A stretch of DNA of 64,000 nt from contig NC_051082.1 in the NCBI RefSeq assembly GCF_004664715.2, positions 5,199,848 to 5,263,847 of the forward strand, in the 5' to 3' direction. The translations under genes and the position numbers were made by a program. This DNA is from Peromyscus leucopus (Eukaryota; Chordata; Mammalia; Rodentia; Cricetidae). The notes beneath the pieces were generated by a model that was not told where the DNA came from, searched no databases, and saw only the letters and a program-made list of their open reading frames with translations. Shown here one piece after another: positions 10,763 through 21,200 of this stretch (the stretch's first letter is position 1; each line of letters starts with the position of its first letter).

Positions 10763-10799
10763 TTTGTATTTTTTTAATCTTATAAAAAAAGGGTCTCAA

Positions 10800-11105
10800 A
10801 ACCAGGTATGACTTAGACTCGCCATCCCAGAAGGCTGAGACAGGAGGGTTGCCATGAGTTTAAGACCCCAGTGAGCTATACAGTGAGTTCCAGGCCATTC
10901 TGAGCTAGAGTGAGACCTTATCTCAAAACGTCATCATCATCACCAGCTGGGTAGAAGTGACTCAGTAGGTAGAATGCTTATTAGACAAGCATAAGAACCC
11001 ACATTCAGATCCCCAGGGCCTACATAAAACCTGGGTATGGTGTCACACATCTGTAACCCCAACAGGTGGGTTCTGGGGTTCTCTAGCCTGACAGTCTTTT
11101 CAAAA
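10800..11105 (+). repeat. Diverged B1-like and B2/B4-like SINE pair (sense)
   Basis: A weak B1-like body (GAGTTTAAGACCCCAGTGAG, CAGTGAGTTCCAGGCCATTC, GAGACCTTATCTCAAAACG) is followed by CAGCTGGGTAGAAGTGACTC and a tRNA-derived GTAGAATGCTTATTAGACAA region. Both are old. Confidence 0.6.
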
Positions 11106-11154
11106 TGGTGAGCTCCAGGTTCGGTGAGAGATCTTATCTCAGACAACATAAACT

Positions 11155-11525
11155 GGACAGTGAAAGACACATACATACGTGTTTCTGTCCTCCATATACA
11201 CACGCACAGGAGAGAGGACCTGTAGATACAAGTGCACACACATGCATATATCACACCTACACAGATGCACATAGTGCCGTACATATATCACACACATATT
11301 TCATACATACACAGATGCAAATATTACACATACAGATGCATACAGCACACCTACATATACCACGCAAACATGTATTTATCACATGAATATATCACGCATA
11401 CACATACCACACTTGTGCATATACACACAGAGATACATATACCATACACATGCATAGATCACACAGATGCATACAGCATATGTATATACGCCACACACAT
11501 ACATATACCATACACATACAGACAT
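11155..11525. repeat. Degenerate CACATA-rich repeat tract
   Basis: About 370 bases of CACATA, CACACC, ATACAGATGCA and ATATCAC words. It is a long imperfect CA/TA-type satellite, not a gene. Confidence 0.88.
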
Positions 11526-12490
11526 GGACTAAATAAAATAAAATCTTTTTTTAAAAAAGGACCTACGCTATGTGGTCAGGCTTTGTGGGTGAGTTTACTG
11601 TATTTGATATCATCGTCAGGAACTGAATTCTCATTCTGCTCTGAGAAAGGCTGTGCTGGGTGGGTCCCTGCTGGTCACATGACAGCTACAGCAGTCCTGT
11701 GGGTCTCCTGCCATGGGATGACACCCAGTGTCACCATCTCCCCAAGCAGATGTCCCCACAGGCCACTGAAGGGAACTGCGCCTAAAGCCCATATCTAGCC
11801 CCGTCATTCACGGGGGTGGAGGTGTGCCATAGCTGGTGTGGAGAACCGTTTTATCTACAGTTGATGCGCAGCGAACTGCAGCTCAGCGCTAAGGTACTCT
11901 TGGGAGTCCATAGCACCTCCTCTCCCCGAAACTGAAGATAATCCGGGCAGCAAAATCTGTTCCTGCCATTCCATCCCACGAGTGTGTTCCAGCAGACGGA
12001 AGCAGGTAGGGCTGCCTGAGGGGGACGCTGAATGAACGGAAGGTTCCGGAATGGAATTCCACATGTAGCCTCTTGTCCGCACGAGGCAGGCCTGTCAGAA
12101 TAAGTTTTGATGGTTTACCTGATGCTGGGGCGTCTTGGCCACGTATTGGAAGAAGGCCACCAAGGGCGGGATGCCCCCTACGTGGGGAGGGATGTGTGTG
12201 ACAGGGCTGTGACGTGCAGCTGGCCCATGTGTGTTGGGGTGAGAACCGTCCTTCCTTCCTGCCAGTTTCTGCAGGCAGTTGGAGAGAGATCGAGGGGTCA
12301 CTGGGGACAATCGCTAAAAGTGAAGTTCCATGATAGGAGGAGAGCGGCCTCCGGAGGAAAATCTCTCCTGATGCCCAGAACTGAAATGCCAATAATGGGG
12401 AGAGAGGCTGCAGGGCATGGAAACGAGATATTGTTTCTTCAAATTTTCCCGGAAATTTGAAGCTATTCTAAAATGAAAAGGTTGTTTATT
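11526..12490. other. Intergenic DNA, no gene seen
   Basis: Unique-looking sequence. Several open frames of 60-170 codons overlap on both strands, but none resembles a known protein and none has splice or promoter context. Confidence 0.5.
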
Positions 12491-12491
12491 T

Positions 12492-13043
12492 TTGGTTTTT
12501 CGAGACAGGCTTTCTCTGTGTAGCCCTGGCTGTCCTGGGAACTCACTCTGTAGACCAGGCTGACCTCGAACCCACAGAGATCCATCTGCCTCTGCCTCCA
12601 GAGTGCTGAGATTGAAGGTGTGCGCCACCACCGCCTGGCTGTTTAGACATTTTTTTCTTTCTTTCGTTTTTTTTTTTTTTTTTTTTCCCTCCAAGACAGG
12701 GTTTCTCTGTGTAGCTTTGGAGCCTGTCCTGGAACTCAATATGTAGACCAGGCTGACCTCAAACTCACAGAGATCCACCTGGCTCTGCCTCCTGAGTGCT
12801 GGGACTAAAGGCGTGTGCCACCACCGCCCAGCTTAAACATATTTTTTTAAAATTATGTGTATTTGCATGTGTCTCTGTGTGTTTGCACACATGAGTGCAG
12901 TGACTTTGGAGGCCAGAAGAGGGCACTGGATTCCCCTGGAACTGGAGTGACATTGTCAGTCATTTGATGGTGCTAGGAACCAAACTCCAGTCCTCTACAA
13001 AAGTAGTATGCGCTTAACTGCTGAGTCATCTCTCTAGCCCTTA
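12492..13043 (-). repeat. SINE cluster: two B1 and one B2, all antisense
   Basis: B1 complement at 12492-12640, a second B1 complement with a T-rich lead at 12667-12832, and a B2 complement at about 12850-13043 that ends in GCTGAGTCATCTCTCTAGCCC. The ordered same-strand insertions leave no unique sequence. Confidence 0.92.
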
Positions 13044-13065
13044 AACATTATTTAAGATAAAACTA

Positions 13066-13215
13066 AGCCAGTCATGGTGTTGCACACTTTTAATCCCATT
13101 GCTTAGGAGGCAGAGGCAGGCAAATTTTATGAGTTCGAGGCCAGCCTGGTCTACACAGTGAGTTCCAGGACAGCCAGGGCTACATAGTGAGACCCTGTCT
13201 CACATCCTGCCCCAA
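13066..13215 (+). repeat. B1 SINE (sense)
   Basis: AGCCAGTCATGGTGTTGCAC through TTTTAATCCCATTGCTTAGG and GAGTTCGAGGCCAGCCTGGT to GAGACCCTGTCTCACATC. Confidence 0.9.
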
Positions 13216-13472
13216 TGTAAATAAATAAATAAGAACAAGCTGGGTGTAGTGGCACCTGGGTCCCAGTTACTTGTGGGGTTGAGACAAGGTGGAGGATCGC
13301 TTGAGAACAGACTAGGCGACACCAAGATCTCAGATTTCAAAATAAACCGATCAGCCTGGGAAGGAAGCTACCTTCAAGGCCCCAGCTCAGTTCCCACGAC
13401 CACAAGAAAAAAACAAACAGAAAGCCAATGTGCAGGCTCCAACCATATCAGTAATATGCATAAATTGATACT

Positions 13473-13633
13473 TCTTTGTTTTGTTTTGTTTTGAGACATG
13501 TTTCCCTATGTAGCTTTGCGCCTTTCCTGGAACTCACTCTGTAGACCAGGCTGGCCTCGAACTCACAGAGATCCGCCTGCCTCTGCCTCCCGAGTGCTGG
13601 GATTAAAGGCGTGCACCTTTAATCACCTGGCTA
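13473..13633 (-). repeat. B1 SINE (antisense, cricetid-type)
   Basis: Carries TAGCTTTGCGCCTTTCCTGG, GGCCTCGAACTCACAGAGAT and GGGATTAAAGGCGTGCACC. The TTTGCGCCTTTCC variant is one reason for preferring a cricetid host. Confidence 0.92.
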
Positions 13634-14025
13634 AATTGACACTTCTTTTGGAGGCTGGGGTCTCTAACCCTGCCTTCCCCCCACCTCTTCCTGACAGGGT
13701 CTCAGTGTGCAACCCAGGACAGCCTGTAATTCCCTGTGTAGTCCAAGCTGACCTCAAAATCACAATCCTCCTGCCTCAGCCTCCAGAGCTGGGCCAGCCA
13801 GCATTGTAGGTATGTGCTGCTGCTCCTGGCCTGGCATCAGGCTTTGGAAAAGTTCCCTGGCTGCTGCTGTCCTAAGCTCCTGTACCCCACGTGGCGATGT
13901 AGCTGAGGCCCGGGACCAATCAGTGTTCTATTTCTCAGCAGCAACAGCAACATTACCCAGACTCCAGTGCCCCCAGCGGAACTGAAACCGCAGACCCAGA
14001 GAAATGCGGATGAAAGCCATCGTGA

Positions 14026-14193
14026 GGGGCCGGAGAAATGGCTCAGTGGTTAAGAGCACCGGCTGCTCTTCTAGAGGTCCTGAGTTCAAGTCCCAGCAAC
14101 CACATGGTGGCTAACAACCATCTGTAATGAGATCTGGTGCCCTCTTCTAGCCTGCAGGCAGAACACTGCATACATAATAAATAAATAAAATAT
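14026..14193 (+). repeat. B2 SINE (sense)
   Basis: GGGCCGGAGAAATGGCTCAG, GTTAAGAGCACCGGCTGCTC, GTGCCCTCTTCTAGCCTGCA and a terminal ATAATAAATAAATAAAATAT tail. Confidence 0.95.
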
Positions 14194-14710
14194 TAGAAAA
14201 AAAAGAAAGGAAGCCGTCGTGAATCTTGTTCCCAGCGCTATTCACTGTTTTCAGGGAACAGCGCGTCCAGTATCATCTTCTCCCCTGAATACTTATTTCG
14301 AGTTTGCTTGCCACAAAGCTGTGCTCTTAGACGCAGCCTGTGGGTTGATTTTCCTCCTCTGTCTTCAGGGAGGGTCATCAACTCAGCCCAATGGAGAGAG
14401 GCCGGAGCAGGTCATCCTGAGATGCCAAGAAAACCAAGGGCTGGTAAACACGCCATGGTGCCCGCCAGCTAACGAAGTGAGGGCAGCGCCTGGCCTCTGG
14501 GCTGATGGAGAGTTCCCTCCATGCCCGTGCCCGCCTCCCCATTCCTGCCTCCTTCCATGCCAAGACACCCAAAGGTGCAAGTCCACTGTCTCCACGCCTT
14601 GCTTCCTTGCCAGGCTTCCCACGTGAGTCCTCTGGACCACTGTCACTGGCCTGTCACTAAGTATTTTATGTTGCTGGCCTCCTTATAAAGTCAATCTGGT
14701 TCACATATGC

Positions 14711-14712
<2 letters not shown>

Positions 14713-14762
<50 letters not shown>
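14713..14762. repeat. TG microsatellite
   Basis: About 22 uninterrupted TG units followed by TATGTGTGTATA. Confidence 0.95.
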
Positions 14763-14763
<1 letters not shown>

Positions 14764-14969
14764 TATACAGGCCACAGCGTGTGTGTGGAGATAGAGGACA
14801 CCTCTCAGGAGTTGATTCTGGACTTTCCGTCTTGTTTGGGGCGGGGCCTCTCTTGTTTCAGCTGCCGAAGTGTAGACACTTCATGTTATCTGGTCTATGA
14901 GCAAGCTCTACTTTCTTGCCATACAAGTGCTGTGATTACAGATGTGTGATACCACATCTGCCCGCCTGC

Positions 14970-15135
14970 CTTCTTCCTCCCTCCCTCCCTCCCTCCCTCC
15001 CTCCCTCCCTCCATTCCTGTTCTAGGGGGTCTGATCTCAGGTCATTAGGCTTGTGTGGCAAAGTACAACCACTGATCCCTCTCCCCAGTCCTGTTTGTTT
15101 GTTTGTTTATTTATTTATTTATTTATTTTAGACTT
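14970..15135. repeat. CTCC and TTTA/TTTG simple repeats
   Basis: A CTCC run at about 14976-15012 and a GTTT/ATTT run at about 15091-15130 flank a short stretch of non-repetitive sequence. Confidence 0.9.
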
Positions 15136-15529
15136 ATTTTATAGCCCAGGCTGGCCTCGAACCCATATGCTGCCATACCCAGCTTTGGCACGTTTGGGTA
15201 CTTACTATGCAGCAGGCATTGAGGCTACACTAGGGAGGGAACATTATGGTAGGAAGTACCTGGGCTCTGGCCCCATGTGCCCGGAGCTGGGTTCGAATCC
15301 CAGCTTCACACCTCTCCTCTGTGGTTCCTCAGGCAAGAAAGAAGACTTGTGTGAGGCCCCACTGGAGCTAAAATGGATGTGATCAAATATCGCTCATGAG
15401 TTCCGGGTGCAACAGAGTCTTACAGGATGCTAACGAGCCACAGGTGACCGCCATGCAACCACGCAGCTGAAACGGGAACTGTGGGGCCCGGGAAATCGCA
15501 TTAGCCGGCAAAAAAGAGGCCCAGGTAAA

Positions 15530-15665
15530 AGCTGTGTGTGAGGCACATGCCTGTAGCCCCAGAACTTGGGAGGCGGAGGCAGGAGGATTCCCCCGTGTGA
15601 GGCCAGTATTAGCTACATACTGAGTTCTAGCTCCAGTTACCACAGCAAGACCCTGTTTCAAAGGA
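15530..15665 (+). repeat. Old B1-like SINE (sense)
   Basis: AGGCACATGCCTGTAGCCCC, GGAGGCGGAGGCAGGAGGAT and ACAGCAAGACCCTGTTTCAA mark a diverged 7SL-derived element. Confidence 0.65.
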
Positions 15666-16535
15666 GGAGAAAGAGGAGATCCAGAAGTCGCACCTCAGGA
15701 TCAGGGTACCTTGGTCAGTCACGACCTGAAGCCCCTCTAGTGTGTGTTTATCTGCCAATTGTACTTTTGAAGAAACTGAGGCCCAGAAAGGGGAGCAGGC
15801 TTGCCCAAGACAAATCAAGACTCAAAGCCGGGTACCCTCTGGATTTAACTCTTGCATGTCTGGGGTTCTCAACACACTCAGGGAGTTCTGTCAACAGACA
15901 GGCCTTGGACTCCTTACCCTGGCTGGGCGGCCCTTTCTGGCTTGATCACAGCAGGGGTGGGGTGGGGAGTGGGGTGGGGTGGGGTGCCGCCTCCCCTTCA
16001 TTGGAGATACAGCATGGGAGATGGCCGGGGTGTAGGACATCCATGAGGATCTTCAAGTCTGGAGCAGGCACTCCCCCAGTAAATATCTCAAAACTGAAGG
16101 AAAGCAGAAGTACGCTCACTTTGTCCTGGTGGGATGACCTAGATCTCTGACCCCACACCCTCTGACCCCATACCCTCCAGTTAAACCTCCCTGTAGTCTC
16201 TTACAAGGTTGCTCCTAGGAGGCCCCAGGGTCAGAGGGTGAGGTGACCAGCCCAGCATCGCCACACTTACCACGCTGCAGGTTCGAACCTGGTCGTAGAG
16301 GCCCAACAACACTGTGCGGCCTCCATGGGGAACAGAGAAACAAAGGAATGGAGGATGAGGGGGATGAAAAATGAAAGAAAAAAGAATGAATGATGGAATA
16401 TTTGTCTATATTTTTACACTATTTTGGGGGTGCTGGGGATTGAACTCAGAGCTTTGAGCATGCTGAGCACACACAATATCCGAGTTCTCCAGCCCTGCCT
16501 TTTCTTTCTTTCTTTCTTCCTTCCTTTTTTTTTTT
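15666..16535. other. Intergenic DNA, no gene seen
   Basis: Contains a GGGGT-rich run near 15954-15988 and a diverged SINE tail near 16425-16497. No coding support. Confidence 0.5.
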
Positions 16536-16542
16536 TTGGGGG

Positions 16543-16686
16543 GGGGTTCGAGACAGGGTTTCTCTGTGTAGTTTTGGTGCCTGTCCTGGATCTCGCTCTG
16601 TAGACCAGGCTGGCCTCGAACTCACATAGATCCGCCTGGCTCTGCCTCCCGAGTGCTGGGATTAAAGGCGTGCGCCACCACCCGGC
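16543..16686 (-). repeat. B1 SINE (antisense)
   Basis: TTCGAGACAGGGTTTCTCTG to GCGCCACCACCCGGC, preceded by a CTTT-rich tract and a poly-T/poly-G run. Confidence 0.93.
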
Positions 16687-17169
16687 ATGGTAGCTTCTTT
16701 TTTAACCAATGGTAGCAGCACATAGTCACAGCCCGGCGTTGCCTTTTCTTTTGAATGGAATAGTTCACGCATAAATACATGCAATCATGCGAGTTACAGT
16801 TATTAAAACCCTTATACCCCCCGCTCATCTAAGGCAACAGTAGAAATTTACCAATGACTTGTAATGACGGAGACCAGCGGCTCTTGGCCTCTGCTGCCTA
16901 TGGGACACACCCCGGGAACTTTGAAAATCATTGATCTCTTTTTTTTTGACTCTGGGGCAGCTCCCGGGCTGATGCTGATGTGCCTTGTTTGAGAAACATG
17001 TGCTTAATTCTCCTCTATCCTAGCCCGTCGGTTTCCGCCCTCCCTCCACTTCCAACCCCCATCCCCACCCCACGCTCGCTCGCCACCACCCTCTCCATCC
17101 CCTCCCCACCTCCTCCCCGGGAACGGCCACCCGAACTCTGGTCCTTCCTTTCTCCCTGCTTCAAGGACT

Positions 17170-17570
17170 AGCAACACTTGGTTGCTGTCCCTCCTACCGC
17201 GAGGGGGCGCCAGAGCAAAAAACCCCACCACCGCTTCCTTTCCCCGGCGAGCGGCGGGTGTCGCGCCGGAGGTGCTTTGGCCCTCGCGGCGCCCCGTCGC
17301 CCCGCGCGGGCTGCCCGGCAACCGACCGGGAAACGGCTGGCGTCTCTGCCGCGGGCGGGCGGGCGCCGCGGGACTCTCGGATCCGGTGCGCGCGTGCGCG
17401 CTCGCGCTTAGGCCGGCGGCGACGCTTCTTCGAGAACTTGGGGGGCCGAGAAACACGAGCCCGAGGTTAGGCTGGGCCCGCCCGGGGGTCCGGGGTGGGG
17501 GCGCCGGGCGGGGGTGCCGCGGGGCCTGTCCACAGGTGTCCGTCCGGTGCTGGGCGTCCTCTCCGGTTAT
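17170..17570 (+). promoter_or_regulatory. TCHP: TCHP CpG-island promoter
   Basis: CpG density rises sharply here, with GCGCGCGTGCGCGCTCGCG at about 17387-17406 and repeated GGGCGGGCG words. There is no TATA box. The block sits about 500-850 bases upstream of the TCHP start codon and is the only CpG island on this side of the gene, so it is the expected promoter. A minus-strand 263-codon open frame across it is a composition artefact. Confidence 0.75.
17400..17465 (+). other. TCHP: Inferred non-coding exon 1 of TCHP (5' end not fixed)
   Basis: The exon 2 acceptor falls directly before the ATG, so the mRNA needs an upstream non-coding exon. The best donor in the CpG island is CCCGAG|GTTAGG after 17465. 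Joining it gives CCCGAG before the ATG, placing G at -3 and improving the Kozak context over the genomic CTTCAG. No ATG occurs in the 66 bases before the donor. The transcription start is a guess. Confidence 0.5.
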
Positions 17571-18046
17571 GTTGTTGTTGTTTTGGAGGCAGGTCGGCTT
17601 TGAACTCCGGGACCACTCGAGTGGTCTCTTCCTGCTCCGGCCTCCGACGTCCGTCCTTGGGTCTGCAGGGGCTATGCCGCCGAGCCCTGCTTGCCCGTGT
17701 AGTTTTCTGCAGAGTGTAAACGTCCTCAGTGGCCTCTCCCAGACTTTTCCGGGCGGTTTCCGTGTCTGTCGTGACCCCCGATGACGGGTGGCCACAGCCC
17801 GGGTTTATTTAAATTGATAACGTGCAGCCTTGGCGGCACATCACTGAAAACACGCTGGCGTGGGCCGCCTCCTAAAGTTTTGATCGTTCAGTTGTTCCAG
17901 GGTGGGAATGTGGACGTCTTTTTTAAGCGATCATAAAGGGGGCGGGCGCCCCTCAGAAAGGAGAGGAGACCAGACAAGGAGGAGGGGGTTGTATCCAGCG
18001 TTTGCAGCTGGCTCAGTTCCTGCCCACTGATGTCCCTCCCCTTCAG

Positions 18047-18240
18047 ATGGCGCTCCCCACGCTGCCCTCTTACTGGTGCAGCGGGAGACCCCAGGACCAG
18101 CAGGTCGCACGCCAGCGCCAGCGAGAGCAGGAGGCCCAGCTTCGCCTGCAGTGGGAAGAGAACAGCCGTTATTTCAGGATTTCGGACATCCACAGCTCCA
18201 AACAGGCCGAATGGAGCTCCGAGACCTCCTATCGGCGGAG
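18047..18240 (+). CDS. TCHP: TCHP coding exon 1 (residues 1-64)
   Basis: The acceptor TCCCTCCCCTTCAG ends at 18046, so the ATG is the first codon of the exon. It encodes [10 protein letters not shown] through TSYRR plus two bases (AG). The intron starts GCAAGT, a GC donor: only this cut joins AG to the C of the next exon to give the serine of the conserved RRSMHAYQ junction. Confidence 0.94.
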
Positions 18241-21200
18241 GCAAGTATCAGTGTGTCCTGCCTGCTGGTTCCTTCCACTAGATGCTCGGGGGATGTGGCC
18301 TCAGGGCCTAGGGACTGTGGCTTGTGACAGCGTGAGTGATCTACATGGTGATGCTATTTCTAGCTGAAAATTGGGGTGTGTGTGTGGGAATAACCAGTGA
18401 AATAACGTGCATTATGAAAGATAAAATGTTTGCAGAGCAGTCGTCTTCTTTGCAGGTGTTTGTGTTTTTTGTGTTTAAATACACCCACCCACCCCCAACT
18501 GATATAGAAAAGCATAGGAAACTGTGGCCTGGGTTTGACTGACGCGCAGTGGGCTCCTTACCTAGCATGCATGCGTACCAGCGTGAGAAGCTGAGGGAGG
18601 AGAAGAGGATGAGTCTGGAGGTCCGGCGTGAGAGACTCAGGCAGCTGGTGCTGGAGGAGCAGGACCTGCTGGCCGCTGAGCTGGAGGAGCTGAGGCTGAG
18701 CATGAGCCTGCGGGAGCGAAGAATCCGGGAACAGCACCGGGATCTGAAGTCAGCCCGAGAGGAACAAAGGAAACTGGTACCTAGTCTAAACCTGAGGAAG
18801 GTCGCATGGTGACGTGGCCACAGCCTGAACTGAAGGTTCCACCCCTGGGGCTCTTCTTGGCTGAGTTGGTCAGATGAGATGGCCAGGGGACTCTACAGTC
18901 CGTGCGAAAAGCACTCTTTTTTTTATTTTGGCCCATGGCTTTAGAGGGTCTCAGGCCATCCTAATGGGGAAGGCCTGGAGTCCTTGCCCGCTGGAGCTCG
19001 CTTATCATGTTGGTTCAGGGAGCAGGGAGCGCATGAGGAGGAGGGTTTGGGCTGTAGCCTTCAAAGATACGCCCTGGTGGGCTGCCGCCGCCAGCTACTT
19101 CCTCACCCCCTGAAGGCACCACGGCTTCTCTGCATAGTGCCAAAGCTGGGGGGCAATTGTTTTTGCTGTTGGTTTTGTTGTTGGTTTTGAACTGGTCTGT
19201 GTCGTCCTGGTTGGCCTGGAACTTTCTCTGTAGACCAGCCTGGCCTCAAAGTGACAGAGATCTGGCTGCCTCTGACCTCCTCATGCTGGGATGAGAGGGG
19301 AAGAGCCTGCCTGGCAAGTATTTAAAATGTAAGCATCAGGAGTAATTCAGATCCGGCTCATAGCAACAATCTGAACCAGATATGGTAAAACGTTAAAGGT
19401 CTGTACAGGGTGGGGAGGGCAGCAATGTTTGGTTAGTGCCTTCGGCACATAGTCCGGGTGGTCACAGCGGCGACGTGCCATCGCACAGCAGACAGACCGA
19501 GGGTCCAGCAGTTGTTCAACCCATGAAGCTTGGTCTCTCCACGCCCAGCCTGGTGCTGGAGTCGGGGATTTTTTTCTTTTTCATTTTCCTCCCTCCCTCC
19601 CTCCCTCTCTCTCTTCTCTCTTTCCTCCTTCCTTCCTTCCTTCTTTCCTTCCTTCCTTCCTTTCTTTTTCTGAGACAGGGTTTCTCTGTGTAGTCCCAGC
19701 TGGCCTCGAACTCACAGAGATCCGCTTCCACCAACCTCTGCTTCCCGAGTGCTGGAATTAAAGGTGCTCCACCACTACCTGGTTAACTTCTGGTTTTCTG
19801 CTGTAAGAAGTTGGAGTTAATACCAGCCACAGTAACGGTGGATGAGCTTGCCAGCAAGAATGAGGGGAGACAAAAAGCCAGCACCCACACTTATGCCTTT
19901 AGAGGGCAGTTTGGTGTGTGGTAGCTCTCTTCTCTGCCGAATAAGTCACTGCAAGTGATTCCTCCTCTTCTCTTTAGTTCTGTGTCCCACGAAGGTCTGG
20001 GAACACTATAGTTTATCAAGTGGCTATGGTCATTAGCCTCAGTCTGTGTGTTTCAACTTGCTGTGTACTTGGAAACTCCGAGAAGGGACCCAGCCACAGC
20101 ATCAGCTCTTCGCTAGTTCTAGGTCCATTCTCCTCTGAAGGCCTGTCCCCAGACCTGTGTGTGCAAGGAGAGCAGACTTGAGTGGCAGATGGGTTGACAC
20201 TGCTGAATGGAGAAGGTCATGGCCTGAGCTGACTTCTGCTGTACTTTGTCTACGTGAATGGATTTGAACAGTGACGTCAGGTGTCCTTCTATGTTTTCTC
20301 CATAGATTGCTGAACAACTCTTATATGAACACTGGAAAAAAAACAATCCCAAACTTCGAGAGGTGAGAATTAAGGGCCTTCCATCGCTTTGCCTGGGTGG
20401 GTGACATTGTGTTTTCAGATTTGTTTGTTTGTTTTAATTTATTTATTATTCTTTTATGTACATTGGTGTTTTGCCTGCATGTATGTCTGTGTGAAGGTGT
20501 CAGATCTTGGCATGTGGGTGCTGGGAATGAACCCCAGGCCTCTGAAAGAGCAGCCAGTGCTCTTAACCGCTGAGCCATCTCTCCAGCCCCTTTTGTTGTT
20601 TTTTCGAGACAGGGTTTCTCTGTGTAGCCTTGGCTGTCCTGGAACTCACTCTGTAGACCAGGCTGGTCTCGAACTCACAGAGATCCACTTGCCTCTGCCT
20701 CCTTAAGTGCTGGGATTAAAGGCGTGCACCACCATCGCTTGGCTTTTGTTTGTTTTTGAATCTGGATTTGTGCTGGGTTGGTACAGAGGAAAAAAGATCA
20801 CCAGGCAGAAGGCCTGGTCGGACAGGGCTGAACAGTGGCCGCTAACTCTTTGGCCCTGGAGCTCTTCCCAGCAGGCTGCAGAGACAGACCTGGGCGGGTG
20901 GGCTCAGGACGTCTCTAAGAGCGGTTTCTGGAGGGGAGGAGCACGCAGGATGCTGGCTTTAGTTCTGCAGTACAGAGTGCAGAAAGGGCCTGGATGGAGG
21001 TGCTGAAGAACTGGCCTGTGGGGTGAGAACAGAGACGGGGGCTGTAAAGGCCAGGGGGACCGCGGTGCCCAAGAGTAGAGTCCTGAAGTGATGGAGCTGG
21101 TGAAGTAGACGGGCCAGACCTTGAGCAGCACTGCCTGACCTCCTTCAGAGGCATCGGACCACTTTAATGTGTGCAGGGCCACAGCTGCATCCTGGGGTAC

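Noticed and set aside
13473..13809. Open frame resembling '[31 protein letters not shown]'-type peptides (repeated at many places)
   Set aside because: This peptide pattern is the translated antisense B1 SINE and recurs wherever a B1 lies; it is not a gene.
17004..17795. 263-codon minus-strand open frame across the TCHP CpG island
   Set aside because: High GC content lowers stop frequency; no homology, no splice context, and it overlaps the TCHP promoter and first exon.
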